A stretch of DNA of 64,000 bases, taken from contig UPYI01000012.1 in NCBI GenBank assembly GCA_900538555.1, positions 1 to 64,000 on the forward strand, given 5' to 3'. Source of the stretch: an uncultured Porphyromonadaceae bacterium (GTDB lineage Bacteria > Bacteroidota > Bacteroidia > Bacteroidales > Barnesiellaceae). The translations under genes and the position numbers were made by a program. Each line of letters opens with the position of its first letter. The stretch's first letter is position 1. A model generated the notes under the pieces. The model worked only from the letters and a program-made list of their open reading frames with translations. It was not told where the DNA came from and did not search any database. This document shows positions 36,601 to 45,424 of this stretch, in pieces.

Positions 36601-37724
36601 CCTCCGCCTTTCGTCCCGACCCACAGCACATTGTTCCCGTCGCGATAAATCGAACGGATCGCATACGTTCCCAGTTCCGGAATATTGTTACGGGTGTACG
36701 ACGTGAAATAGGCACCGTCGTCCAACAGCCGGTAAACGCCCTGCGTATCGGTTCCCACCCACAGGATGTCCTGCGAACCCTGACACACCGAAAAGATGGA
36801 AATGCCGGAAAAGAGATGCGAAACACTCCAATCCGCCTTATCGCATACGATCAGTCCGGATGTGGTCGCAAAATAAATTTTTTCGGAAGTCGAAAGCACG
36901 GCATTCAGTCTGGAACTCAACTTCTTGCCATTCCAGTCGTACCACGGCAGAAAGCGTTTCTCGGCTATATGGCACGAATACAGATTATGGGAATCGTCCT
37001 GCAACCAGACCCGGTTCTGCCGGTCGTAGCAGACATATACGAACGGATGCTCCGGGGTCAGTCGTTCGCTGTTCGTTACCCCGACACCCGACTTATCGAA
37101 TGTCAGTGTCAGACGCCATATCTCCTGAGGGCGGTCGCAAACCAGCCATAAATGACCCGACGCATCGAAAAACAGATGTGTCACACTTCGGGCATCGACC
37201 TGCGGCAACTCCACCGGATCGAACGATTTCGATGCCGCATTAAACAGAAACACTCCGGTATTGTACACCGAAGCCAATACGTGCCCATTCCCGTCGGTCG
37301 TAGCCAAAAACGATTTCTCACGGAATATACCGCTGTCGCGATAACCCAGATAATAAGACTCGATCTGATGCGTAGCCAGATCGAAACGATTGATTCCGAA
37401 GTCGGTAGTTATCCAAAGCACCCCTTTGCGCTCCTCGAAAATGTCGCGTACCACCGGATGGGAAATCGTACATACGCTATCGGTATAGCGTTCGTGCCGG
37501 AAAGTCTCGAACTCCGCACCGTTATACACGTTCAGCCCGTCCCACGTACCGAACCACATCAATCCGTTCGAATCCTGAAATATCGAATTGATCGAGCTGT
37601 TCGATAATCCGTCGTTATTGCCGAAACGTTTGACCTTGTTTTCATTCGCCCGACCGGTAAACACCGACATCGGAAGGAGGAGCAACAACATGAGGAGAAA
37701 ATGCAGAAACCGATAATAGCACAT
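33627..37724 (-). CDS. Hybrid two-component sensor/AraC regulator (HTCS) of the PUL
   Basis: A 1365-residue single-chain two-component system. Domains in order: a signal peptide, a periplasmic sensor of repeated Reg_prop blades (SINSIFQDSNGLMWFGTWDG and others) forming two beta-propellers, a Y_Y_Y-like domain near 720-785, and one membrane helix near 789-812. Next come a histidine kinase with H848 (NIAHEFSNS) and N-box NLLSNAFKYTP, a receiver with D1147 (LCDVVMPVMDG), and a C-terminal AraC HTH. In this class, sensing of an oligosaccharide in the periplasm switches on the adjacent susC/susD genes. It is divergent from GH130, with tandem promoter repeats before it and a dyad operator candidate at 38089-38174. 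Confidence 0.96.
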   Translation of the reverse strand: MCYYRFLHFLLMLLLLLPMSVFTGRANENKVKRFGNNDGLSNSSINSIFQDSNGLMWFGTWDGLNVYNGAEFETFRHERYTDSVCTISHPVVRDIFEERKGVLWITTDFGINRFDLATHQIESYYLGYRDSGIFREKSFLATTDGNGHVLASVYNTGVFLFNAASKSFDPVELPQVDARSVTHLFFDASGHLWLVCDRPQEIWRLTLTFDKSGVGVTNSERLTPEHPFVYVCYDRQNRVWLQDDSHNLYSCHIAEKRFLPWYDWNGKKLSSRLNAVLSTSEKIYFATTSGLIVCDKADWSVSHLFSGISIFSVCQGSQDILWVGTDTQGVYRLLDDGAYFTSYTRNNIPELGTYAIRSIYRDGNNVLWVGTKGGGLVSVTYLGSTLQNSRKYTRADGLLNNSVFAIAPGRNGDFWIGTDGRGVNYYDAGRQAIRTLASSEFDLSQIESIYGILQSNDSTLWLATGGNGLFRLHFDRRYAGEYRVTSLVNYRFMGEPGGIKGNVIYDMVMQGDSTLWVTTRGGGLNRLDLRTGSFTGYDSGVSASEICSNDVICLYVDRKDRLWVGTSAGLNCLEDVNAPVFKHYTESNGLANSNIHAILEDAEGYIWVSTNKGLSRMDVQHETFVHYFYSDGLQDNEFSDGAALSVSDGQELYFGGVNGFNVFRPSQIGLSDYNPPLYLSSFRIDNEMQELPRNAVFEPEIDYRSHSIGFHFSILDYVANDKCKLAYKLLRENDDDTGEWISIGNGRDVILSNLASGHYTLHVSYTNRDNQWTEDAFLFQFTVASPWWATRTAFVIYLLLVLGISFLFVWIQRYRMAALHNREMERLEVEKKEEIHQAKLRFFTNIAHEFSNSITLIYGPCERLINDAKLDGKSRELLNIIKRNAERMQQQIQQLMEFRKAETGHLTLHFESVDVQELIKYTSDSFLEVAEEKKIRLSLDLDKSVPAWVLDRDAFEKVIFNLLSNAFKYTPANGTVNVVLGLAEDGQLMFRCTNSGPGIAPEMLQTVFNRFRVLDNFESKLSQGVYTRNGIGLAMCQNLVRLLNGTISVDSKVDEYTSFTVLISADNVAEAPVQPAIGEIIAALPELPKEYVSEKDMKTILVIDDQPEIRQFIIGALGERYAFVEAGDGQQALEEMKRVMPDLILCDVVMPVMDGFTFLQKVKDDVRTKHIPVILLSSKSSVENQIEGIEHGADMYIGKPFHPGHLSAVVNRILGNQEAIRNYMESPLVYAEQFNGKLIDKMDKELMDKILSLLSQNLDNEEYNQDALSADLSISRVQLYRKIKTLTDRTPADFIRNYRLQEAERMLRTTNKTVQEIMVDCGFHNKAYFYRVFAKVYHCPPKEYRMQQTGMQQIGGENEPGSWFR

Positions 37725-37766
37725 TGTTTTTGATATAGACTAAGGACAGTTGAAAAATCGGGATAC

Positions 37767-37792
37767 CGATACGAAGCCATGCTTCCGTATCG
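37767..37792 (-). other. Hairpin in the HTCS leader
   Basis: CGATACGAAG (37767-37776) pairs with CTTCCGTATCG (37782-37792) with one bulged C. It lies between the promoters and the HTCS start codon, so it would be in the 5' UTR. Its CCATG loop resembles that of terminator copy A. Confidence 0.45.
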
Positions 37793-37799
37793 AAACACA

Positions 37800-37951
37800 G
37801 TCGAAGATACGATTAAGCCGGGAGCACAGTGCAAATCCATTTGCAATTTTGCCGAGGCGAAGTATCTAAGACGTAGTCAAAGATACAATTAAGCCGAGAG
37901 CACCATGCAAATCTATTTGCAATTTTGCCGAGGCGAAGTATCTAAGGCGTA
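37800..37951. repeat. Two tandem 76-bp repeats upstream of the HTCS gene
   Basis: Copy 1 (37800-37875) and copy 2 (37876-37951) match at 69 of 76 bases. The first ten or so bases of a third copy follow. Each copy contains a minus-strand -7-like element at its left end, the palindrome GCAAAT-nn-ATTTGC, and the segment TTTTGCCGAGGCGAAGTATC. The palindrome overlaps the likely -33 position. A diverged version of this unit occurs at 52469-52604. Confidence 0.9.
37878..37911 (-). promoter_or_regulatory. HTCS promoter within repeat copy 2
   Basis: -7 TATCTTTG (plus-strand CAAAGATA at 37878-37885) and -33 TTTG (plus-strand CAAA at 37908-37911), spacer 22 nt. The -33 is the left half of the GCAAAT/ATTTGC palindrome. 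Copy 1 has the weaker TATCTTCG at 37802-37809. Confidence 0.6.
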
Positions 37952-37953
37952 GC

Positions 37954-37961
37954 CAAAGGTA
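37954..37961 (-). promoter_or_regulatory. Distal HTCS -7 element
   Basis: The plus-strand CAAAGGTA reads TACCTTTG on the minus strand, at the start of the partial third repeat copy. No -33 is visible. Confidence 0.45.
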
Positions 37962-38088
37962 CGAAAAGCACGAAAGAAAAAAAACGACATGGCATTTTTT
38001 ATTTCGTGTCGAAACGAAAAAAGACAACGATCCCCATACAGAAGTATCTCAAAGCGTATTTACATTCAGATTCAAACATTTACGGGGT

Positions 38089-38174
38089 AGTATACTATTG
38101 TTTCAAAAAAGTGTACTATTTATACATTCGCATACTTTTCCCGGTTGTATACCCTTTTGAAACGATAATATACT
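38089..38174. promoter_or_regulatory. 28-bp dyad, candidate HTCS operator of the PUL
   Basis: The arms at 38089-38116 and 38147-38174 are reverse complements at 23 of 28 positions, separated by 30 nt. Each contains AGTATA at the outer end, GTTTCAAAA in the middle and a GTGTAC/GTATAC inner end. The right arm ends 21 nt before the -7 element at 38196, so it covers the -33 position. This suits an AraC-type activator dimer contacting RNA polymerase. Confidence 0.65.
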
Positions 38175-38195
38175 CCCCGTTTCTTATAAAATAAT

Positions 38196-38203
38196 TACGT
38201 TTG
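38196..38203 (+). promoter_or_regulatory. -7 element of the PUL operon
   Basis: TACGTTTG matches TAnnTTTG and lies 71 nt before the GH130 ATG. There is no TTTG at -33; the dyad arm is there instead, as expected for an activator-dependent promoter. Confidence 0.65.
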
Positions 38204-38274
38204 CTTTCGGAAACAGAGCGGCAGTGCTACCGCCGGTTTCCCTTAACCTTAAAAACAACACAAACAATAATATC

Positions 38275-39321
38275 ATGGACATAGCAAAAAGAGATTCGAT
38301 GAACCCCATCATGAGGCCGACCGACCTCCGTCCGGGCATTGAAGGCATGGAAATCGTATGCTTGCTCAACCCCGGTGTTTTCCGTTATAATAATAAAGTA
38401 TGGATGTTGCTCCGCGTAGCAGAACGCCCGAAACAGATCGAAAACAAGATCAGTTTCCCGATATATAATGCACAAGGGAAAATCGAGGTAGTCAGCTTCG
38501 ACGTAAACGATCCCGATCTCGATGCTTCCGATCCCCGCGTAATCGGATACAAAGGGCAGAACTACTTGACAACTATGTCGTATCTGCGCTTGGTTTGCAG
38601 CGAAGACGGTGTTCACTTCCACGAAGATCCCGCCTATCCGCCCATCTTCGGCGAAGGCAACCTCGAATCGTTCGGTATCGAAGACTGCCGCGTAGCCACC
38701 ACTCCCGACGGCTTCTTCCTCACATTCACCGAAGTATCGCCGGTAGCCGTAGGCGTAGGCTTGATCGAGACCAAAGACTTCAAGAACTATACCCGCCACG
38801 GTATGATCTTCCCGCCGCACAATAAAGACTGTGCCTTGTTCGAAGAACAGATCAACGGCAAATATTACGCATTCCACCGTCCGAGCAGTCCCGAACTGGG
38901 AGGCAACTACATCTGGCTGGCGGAATCGCCCGACCGTCTGCATTGGGGCAACCACAAATGCGTAGCCACCACACGCGAAGGGAAATGGGATTCAGCCCGC
39001 GTAGGAGCCGGAGCCGCACCGATCCGCACCGAAAAAGGCTGGCTCGAAATATATCACGGAGCCACCCGCGAAAACCGCTATTGTTTAGGAGCCTTGTTGC
39101 TCGACATCAACGACCCGAGCCGGGTACTCGCCCGTAGCGAAGAGCCGATCATGGAACCGATAGCACCCTACGAACAGACCGGATTCTTCGGCAACGTAGT
39201 CTTCACCAACGGGCACTACATCGACGGCGACACCGTACACATGTACTACGGGGCAAGCGACGAAGTGATCTGCAAAGCTACGCTCTCTATCCGCGAAATA
39301 CTCCAAACGCTCAACTATTAA
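38275..39321 (+). CDS. GH130 beta-mannoside phosphorylase or hydrolase
   Basis: A 348-residue five-bladed beta-propeller enzyme. The start MDIAKRDSMNPIMRPTDLRPG is preferred over the extended frame, which reads back into the promoter. GH130 marks are GIEDCRVATT (the family EDPR-like motif, with Cys here), DARVGAGA-type DSARVGAGAAPI, GWLEIYHGA and YYGASDEVICKA. GH130 enzymes phosphorolyse or hydrolyse beta-1,4- or beta-1,2-mannosides. No signal peptide is present, so it should act in the cytoplasm on imported sugars. It is the first gene of the rightward operon, 13 nt before the MFS gene. The subfamily cannot be fixed by eye. Confidence 0.93.
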   Translation: MDIAKRDSMNPIMRPTDLRPGIEGMEIVCLLNPGVFRYNNKVWMLLRVAERPKQIENKISFPIYNAQGKIEVVSFDVNDPDLDASDPRVIGYKGQNYLTTMSYLRLVCSEDGVHFHEDPAYPPIFGEGNLESFGIEDCRVATTPDGFFLTFTEVSPVAVGVGLIETKDFKNYTRHGMIFPPHNKDCALFEEQINGKYYAFHRPSSPELGGNYIWLAESPDRLHWGNHKCVATTREGKWDSARVGAGAAPIRTEKGWLEIYHGATRENRYCLGALLLDINDPSRVLARSEEPIMEPIAPYEQTGFFGNVVFTNGHYIDGDTVHMYYGASDEVICKATLSIREILQTLNY

Positions 39322-39334
39322 ACCGCCGCGGATC

Positions 39335-40597
39335 ATGTTAAGCAAAATCACGAACGAATATAAAGTATTCCGTGCCGCGCCGCACAACATGCAGGTGTTG
39401 CTTGCCACCAATATGCTCTACGCATTGGTACTGCCGATCGTAGAGGTATTCGTAGGCGCGTATATCATGCGCAACACGAGCAGCCCCGCATTCGTCGCCC
39501 TCTACCAGCTGGCGATGTATGTCGGTATCGTCTTCACTTCGGTCATCAACGGGTATCTGCTGAAACATTTCCGGGTAAACCACCTCTACATGATCGGTAT
39601 CCTGATCAGCGGAATGTCGATGGTAGGCATGATGATGATCTCGCAACTCGGTGTCGCCGAACTGGCAATCGCCGGATTTGCTATGGGTGCGGCTTCCGGA
39701 TTCTTCTGGACCAACCGTTACCTGCTGGCTCTGAACTCGACCAACGACGACAACCGGAACTATTTCTTCGGACTGGAATCGTTTGCATTCACCGTTGCCT
39801 CGATCATTGTTCCGTTGGGCGTAGGCGCTCTGATCGCCGGACTGTCGGGACAACACATCTTCGGCATCGAAATCGACGTAAACTACTCCTACCGCATCGT
39901 CACGATCATTGCCACGATCATTGCGGTGATCGCCTGTATCGTACTGTCGCGCGGACACTTCGAAAATCCGGAACAGAAAAACTTTCTCTATTTCCGCTAT
40001 CACCCGCTGTGGTATAAGATGCTCTCGCTGGCAAGTCTGAAAGGATTGGTACAAGGCTTCCTCGTCACCGCTCCCGCTATCCTCGTGATGAAATTAGTCG
40101 GCGAAGAAGGTTCGCTCGGCGTCATTCAAGGCATCAGCGGATGTATCACCGCCATATTGGTCTATGTTCTCGGCAGGGTGACCAAACCCAAACACCGCAT
40201 CTTCGTATTCGGCGCAGGTCTGTTCATTTTCCTGATCGGAACGATCTTCAACGGCATTCTCTTCTCCGCTACCGGTGTCATCATCTTCGTGCTCTGCAAA
40301 GTTATCTTCCAACCGTTGCACGACTTGGCATACTTCCCGATCATGATGAAAACCATCGACGTGGTTTCCGCGATCGAAAAGCGTAACGAATATGCCTATA
40401 TCCTCAGCCACGAGTTCGGGCTGTTCATCGGCAGGGCATCGGGTCTCATCATTTTCCTTGTACTGGCGTTCCACGTATCCGAAGACTTCGCACTCAAATA
40501 TGCACTGATCATCGTCGGTACGCTGCAACTGCTCTCGTTGCCGCTCAGCAAACACATTATCAACCAATCAAACAAATTAGAGAATGAAAGCAAATAA
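39335..40597 (+). CDS. MFS sugar transporter
   Basis: A 420-residue inner-membrane protein with about 12 hydrophobic helices (for example MQVLLATNMLYALVLPIVEVF, LYMIGILISGMSMVGMMMIS, IVTIIATIIAVIACIVL). Placed between GH130 and the rest of the PUL, it should bring the di- or oligosaccharide product across the inner membrane to the cytoplasmic GH130. Its last 14 nt overlap the next gene, which implies coupled translation. Confidence 0.9.
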   Translation: MLSKITNEYKVFRAAPHNMQVLLATNMLYALVLPIVEVFVGAYIMRNTSSPAFVALYQLAMYVGIVFTSVINGYLLKHFRVNHLYMIGILISGMSMVGMMMISQLGVAELAIAGFAMGAASGFFWTNRYLLALNSTNDDNRNYFFGLESFAFTVASIIVPLGVGALIAGLSGQHIFGIEIDVNYSYRIVTIIATIIAVIACIVLSRGHFENPEQKNFLYFRYHPLWYKMLSLASLKGLVQGFLVTAPAILVMKLVGEEGSLGVIQGISGCITAILVYVLGRVTKPKHRIFVFGAGLFIFLIGTIFNGILFSATGVIIFVLCKVIFQPLHDLAYFPIMMKTIDVVSAIEKRNEYAYILSHEFGLFIGRASGLIIFLVLAFHVSEDFALKYALIIVGTLQLLSLPLSKHIINQSNKLENESK

Positions 40598-42311
40598 TCT
40601 GATCCTTCTGTTCTGCGGGACGGCGGCTCTCCTCTCTTCCTGCAATAACACACCCTACGGCAAACCGGTGGCACAGACTCCGATCGACCGGATCGAACTG
40701 ATGCCGAACAAACCCGAACCGTACAAAATGCTCGACTGGCACCAGAAAGCGGTCGATTTCGACAAATACGCTTTCGATTTCAATACCCGCATCTGCGGCA
40801 ATCCCGTCATCTGGCTCGACCGCTCGCAACGGAATATCCCCCAAACGACCTTCGGTCTGTACACTGCGGTGAACGACTGCCGTCAAGGACCAAAAAACAA
40901 CGGAGGTGAATTCCACGAAAGCCTGAACACATTGGCAGCCCTGCTCGGCGCCGGATTGATCGGCATCGACAAAACCGACCAGGACGGATACAACTACGTG
41001 AAAATGGTGCAAAACTATTTCAACTCGGACAACGGCTGGAATATCGTGATGAACAACACCTGTCCGCAAGTAGCCCTGCTCGGCGGAGGCTACGGACGTG
41101 ACTGGTGGTACGATGTATTCCCCAATGTATTGTACTACGCACTTTGCGACGTATTCCCCGGAGTAGAAGGTGCCGATGCCATTCAGCATACGGTAGCCGA
41201 ACAGTTCTGTGCCGCCGATTCCGTATTGAACGGCAACTACGACTACTCGTTCTTCGACTACTCCAAAATGCAGGGCATGGTCAATCACATTCCCTTACAG
41301 CAGGATGCCGCCGGCGGACACGCATGGGTACTTTATGCCGCTTACCAAAAATACGGCGACCCCCGTTATTTAGCTCACGCAAAAACGGCACTCGAAGCCC
41401 TGCTGGCACAGAAAGAGAGCCGCTTCTACGAAATCCTGCTCCCGATGTCGGCAATCGTTGCCGCCCGGCTCAATGCGGAAGAGGGAACGGATTACGACGT
41501 GAAGAAAATCATCGACTGGACTTTCGACGGATGTAAGAATCCGAAAGGACGCCACGGATGGGGTGTCATTGCCGAACGTTGGGGCGATTACGATGTACAC
41601 GGCTTGCAAGGCAGCCTCATCGACGGCGGCGGTTATGCGTTCTTCATGAACAGCGTCAAACTCACCTGGCCTTTGGTTCCGATGGTAAAATACGAACCGC
41701 AGTTCGCCACGGCTATCGGCAAATGGATGCTGAACAACGCCAACGCCTGCCGGCTCTTCTACCCCACCGAAATCGACGACCAACACCAATGGTTGCCCGA
41801 AATGAAAAATCTGACTGAGGGCAATATCGCCTACGAAGGATTGCGGAAAACCGATTGCTACGGCAAAGAATCGCTCAAAGGCGTAGAACCGGTAGCTCTG
41901 GGCGACGGTCCGAACTGGAATCCCAATAATCCGGCGGAAAGTATGTTCAGCCTATACAGCACATCACCGGTCGGATTGCTCGGCGCCATGATCCGCACGA
42001 CCGACGTAGAAGGCATCCTGCAAATCAACTGCAATACGACCGACTTCTATGCCGAACGCCCGTTCCCGGTATATCTCTACTACAACCCGTATGAAGACAA
42101 CCGGAATGTAGAATACGCTTCCGAAACGGCAGTAGACCTCTTCGACATCGTTGCCAAAGAGTATGTAGCCCGCAATCAATCGGGAACATTCTCCATCGGA
42201 TTGCCCGCATCGGCAGCCCGCGTGATCGTGGAACTCCCCGCCGGAACGCAACTCAAACAGAGCGGCGACCGCATCCTGACCGCCGACGGCAAGGTTATCA
42301 GCTATAAATAA
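40584..42311 (+). CDS. Unassigned PUL lipoprotein, candidate new carbohydrate enzyme (short form)
   Basis: A 575-residue lipoprotein (LLSSC, C20) that I cannot place in any glycoside hydrolase or lyase family. The body (residues 40-500) is helix-rich with Trp/Tyr/Asp clusters, suggesting an alpha/alpha-barrel, with a beta tail after about residue 470. It is homologous to the N-terminal half of the protein at 48112-51210. Shared motifs are D173-W-W-Y-D177 followed by PN, G325-W-G with I329, W333-G-x-Y-D337-V-x-G, YAF-MN, and T-D-F-Y-A with YLYYNPYE. Conserved D173, D177 and D337 are candidate catalytic residues. It lies inside the operon, overlapping the MFS gene and 23 nt before susC. Confidence 0.85.
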   Translation: MKANNLILLFCGTAALLSSCNNTPYGKPVAQTPIDRIELMPNKPEPYKMLDWHQKAVDFDKYAFDFNTRICGNPVIWLDRSQRNIPQTTFGLYTAVNDCRQGPKNNGGEFHESLNTLAALLGAGLIGIDKTDQDGYNYVKMVQNYFNSDNGWNIVMNNTCPQVALLGGGYGRDWWYDVFPNVLYYALCDVFPGVEGADAIQHTVAEQFCAADSVLNGNYDYSFFDYSKMQGMVNHIPLQQDAAGGHAWVLYAAYQKYGDPRYLAHAKTALEALLAQKESRFYEILLPMSAIVAARLNAEEGTDYDVKKIIDWTFDGCKNPKGRHGWGVIAERWGDYDVHGLQGSLIDGGGYAFFMNSVKLTWPLVPMVKYEPQFATAIGKWMLNNANACRLFYPTEIDDQHQWLPEMKNLTEGNIAYEGLRKTDCYGKESLKGVEPVALGDGPNWNPNNPAESMFSLYSTSPVGLLGAMIRTTDVEGILQINCNTTDFYAERPFPVYLYYNPYEDNRNVEYASETAVDLFDIVAKEYVARNQSGTFSIGLPASAARVIVELPAGTQLKQSGDRILTADGKVISYK

Positions 42312-42334
42312 ACAAACCCTTTAAGATAATACAT

Positions 42335-45300
42335 ATGTTAAAGAACGCAATTATCACATTCTGCCTCTTGGCAACGGCATTTTTTGCCCAAGCCCAAAGC
42401 ATCGTTACCGGTACGGTAAAAGATGCCGAAAGCGGCGAGCTCCTGATGGGTGTCAGTGTCCGGGTAGACGGTACTACCGTCGGCACATCGACCGATCTGG
42501 ACGGTGCTTATTCGATCAAGGCATCCGAAAACGCAACGCTCTCATTCTCGTATATGGGATATGAAGCCGTCAGCGAAAAAGTAAACGGACGTACACAGAT
42601 AGACGTGACGCTTCATTCAAAAGCCGAACTGATGGACGAAGTAGTCGTAGTAGGTTATACCTCGATGAAACGCCGCGACATCAACGGCGCCGTGTCGAAA
42701 ATCGACAGTAAAGTAATCTCCGAACTGCCGGTAGCCTCTACCGCACAAGCTATGCAGGGACGTATCGCCGGTGTACAGGTTTCCAATGCTACCGGTGCTC
42801 CGGGCGCAGGAATCTCGGTACGTGTACGCGGTGTCGGTTCTATCAGCTCCGATAACGAACCGCTCTATATCGTAGACGGTATTCCCGTAGAAGACGCACT
42901 CAACACGCTTTCGCCCAACGATATCGAAAACATCTCGGTATTGAAAGACGCATCGTCGGCAGCCATTTACGGTTCGCGTGCCAACAACGGTGTCGTATTG
43001 ATCACCACAAAATCGGGAAAGAAAGGCAAAGCTCAGGTTACTTATCACGGACAGTTCGGTTTCCAGACACATGGAAATCTGATCGAAATGGCGAATACGA
43101 AAGAGTATATCGACATCTACAACCAGGCAACGGCTGTCGATAACATCGGCACCGCCATCACCCGCCCGTTGATCGAAGGCGACTATCTCAACGGACTCGC
43201 CGATGTAGACCACGTAGGTTCGATTTTCCGCACCGCCCCGATCTTCAATCAGGAACTGAGCGTAAGCGGCGGTACGGACAAAGTCAATTACATGATCTCC
43301 GGTTCGTATTTCAATCAAGAAGGTATCATCCGCAACAGCGGTTACGAACGCGCCACGCTGCGTGCCAGCATCAACTCGGATGTAAAGAAATGGCTGAGCG
43401 TCGGATTCTCCATGAACGGGTCGATCGCCAACACCCAGACCGTAGCCAGTTCGGGCGACGGTTACGGAAACAGCGAAGGCGGTAGCGTGGTACGTTACGC
43501 CATGTTCCGCAACCCCGCCATCCCCATTAAAGATGCCGACGGCAACTACATCGACAAACCGAGCAATTACTTCGGAAATTCGGTCTACGATACATTCTTC
43601 GGCGACGGTTACAACCCGGTGGGATATGCCGAAAACACCGACCGCAAACGCACGACCGACGGTTTGCTGACCAACTTGAACGTCACGTTCAAACTGCCGT
43701 TCGACCTGAAATGGACCAATAAATTCGGTCTCGACTACAATTCGAGCCGCTACAAGGAACTGAACAAGACTTGGGGTGACGACGGACGTATCAACGGACG
43801 CAACGGCGTGAACGTAAACACGTACCGCAACCTTAGCTGGACATTCAATACCGTACTCGACTGGCAGCACACATTCAACGAAGACCACACGATCCAGGCT
43901 TTGATCGGTTTCGAAGCCAACCGCAATACCTACAAAACCTTGAATGCGTCGGATCAAAGCTACTCGATCTGGAACAAAGACGTGCTCTACATCGGCAACG
44001 GTACGGCACAAAACAAAATCGCCAGCGAAACCGAAGAGGCATACGCCCTTGCATCGTTCTTCGCACAAGCCCAATACAACTATAAATCGCGCTACTACGT
44101 CTCCGGAACGGTTCGCCGCGACGGTTCGTCCAAATTCATCGGTAAAAACCGCTGGGGTACATTCTACTCGGTATCTGCCGGATGGAACCTCGATCAGGAA
44201 GCTTTCATGCAGGATGTAGACTGGATGAACAAACTGAAACTCCGTGTCGGTTACGGTGCTATCGGTAACCAGAACATCGGTATGTACGGTTACGCCAACA
44301 TTTACAATTCGGGCTATAACTACCCGTTCGGAGGCGTTTCCTTCTACGGCATGGCATTGAGCAAACTCGGAAACCCCGATCTGAAATGGGAAACCAGTAA
44401 CCAGTTCAACGTCGGTGTGGACATGGAATTCCTGAAAGGTTCGATCGCCTTCTCCGCCGACTTCTACAACAAGATCAACGACGGTATGCTGGTAGAAGCC
44501 TCGTTGCCGATTTCCAGCGGTACGGCAGATCCGTTCTTCATCAACAGCGGTAAAGTATTGAACCGGGGTGTCGATCTCGAATTGATGTACCGCCACTACC
44601 GCAAAGACTACGGCTTCGACATCACTTTCAACGGAGGTTACCTCTACAACGAAGTGCTCGAGCTCGATGCTCCGATCTACTCCGGCCGCGTAGACCACGG
44701 CGTATATGCCACCAAAACGGAAGTAGGCTATCCGATCGGCTCGTTCTTCATGTACGAAATGGACGGTATCTTCCAGAACGAAACGGAAATACTGATCTCG
44801 CCCTATCAAGGCAGCGGTGTACGCCCGGGCGATGTGAAATATAAAAACAACAACGACGACAACGTGATCGACGATAAAGACCGCAAGCACGTAGGCAGCT
44901 CGATTCCGAAATTCACTACCGGTATCACGATCAACGCCTATTACAAAGGCTTCGATCTCGGTCTCTTCTTCCAAGGCGCATTCGGACACAAGATCTACAA
45001 CCAGATCCTCACCGACAGCGAAGGTTTCTACCGCGGATTCAACGTGACCAAACGCTATTACGACAACCACTGGACAGGCGAAGGTTCGACCAACGAATAC
45101 CCGCGTGCTTCGTGGAAAGCCAAAGCGAACAATACCCGGGTATCGACCCGATTCCTCGAAGACGGTTCGTATATGCGTCTGAAAAACGTACAATTGGGTT
45201 ACACGTTCGACACCACAACGTGGGGTATCGACAAATTCCGCATCTACGCTTCGGTAACCAATCCGTTCACCATCACGAAATACAGCGGTTTCGATCCGGA

Positions 45301-45412
45301 AATGACGGTCAGCGCCAACTCTTCGAGCGAAGGCGACCGGGCTAACGGTATCGACTGGGGTACTTATCCCGTCGCTATCACCTACACTTTCGGTATCAAC
45401 TTAACCTTCTAA
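42335..45412 (+). CDS. SusC/RagA-type TonB-dependent receptor
   Basis: A 1025-residue outer-membrane importer. Signal cleavage is near FFAQAQ. Residues 22-100 are the carboxypeptidase-like extension (VTGTVKDAESGELLMGV), then the TonB box region and plug (EVVVVGYTSMKRRDINGAVS, VRVRGVGSISSDNEPLYIVDG, KDASSAAIYGSRANNGVVLI). The rest is a 22-stranded barrel ending YTFGINLTF. It imports oligosaccharides together with the SusD lid encoded 12 nt downstream. There is no FecR-type N-terminal signalling domain, in line with control by the HTCS. Confidence 0.98.
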   Translation: MLKNAIITFCLLATAFFAQAQSIVTGTVKDAESGELLMGVSVRVDGTTVGTSTDLDGAYSIKASENATLSFSYMGYEAVSEKVNGRTQIDVTLHSKAELMDEVVVVGYTSMKRRDINGAVSKIDSKVISELPVASTAQAMQGRIAGVQVSNATGAPGAGISVRVRGVGSISSDNEPLYIVDGIPVEDALNTLSPNDIENISVLKDASSAAIYGSRANNGVVLITTKSGKKGKAQVTYHGQFGFQTHGNLIEMANTKEYIDIYNQATAVDNIGTAITRPLIEGDYLNGLADVDHVGSIFRTAPIFNQELSVSGGTDKVNYMISGSYFNQEGIIRNSGYERATLRASINSDVKKWLSVGFSMNGSIANTQTVASSGDGYGNSEGGSVVRYAMFRNPAIPIKDADGNYIDKPSNYFGNSVYDTFFGDGYNPVGYAENTDRKRTTDGLLTNLNVTFKLPFDLKWTNKFGLDYNSSRYKELNKTWGDDGRINGRNGVNVNTYRNLSWTFNTVLDWQHTFNEDHTIQALIGFEANRNTYKTLNASDQSYSIWNKDVLYIGNGTAQNKIASETEEAYALASFFAQAQYNYKSRYYVSGTVRRDGSSKFIGKNRWGTFYSVSAGWNLDQEAFMQDVDWMNKLKLRVGYGAIGNQNIGMYGYANIYNSGYNYPFGGVSFYGMALSKLGNPDLKWETSNQFNVGVDMEFLKGSIAFSADFYNKINDGMLVEASLPISSGTADPFFINSGKVLNRGVDLELMYRHYRKDYGFDITFNGGYLYNEVLELDAPIYSGRVDHGVYATKTEVGYPIGSFFMYEMDGIFQNETEILISPYQGSGVRPGDVKYKNNNDDNVIDDKDRKHVGSSIPKFTTGITINAYYKGFDLGLFFQGAFGHKIYNQILTDSEGFYRGFNVTKRYYDNHWTGEGSTNEYPRASWKAKANNTRVSTRFLEDGSYMRLKNVQLGYTFDTTTWGIDKFRIYASVTNPFTITKYSGFDPEMTVSANSSSEGDRANGIDWGTYPVAITYTFGINLTF

Positions 45413-45424
45413 AATTCGATTGCG

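Noticed and set aside
37800..37961. CRISPR array
   Set aside because: Only two 76-bp copies that abut directly with no spacers, and no cas genes. The repeats carry promoter motifs instead.
42617..45193. An 858-codon open frame antisense to susC
   Set aside because: It is a codon-bias shadow: the SusC frame has a signal peptide, plug and barrel motifs, while the antisense frame has no start signal, promoter or recognisable domain.
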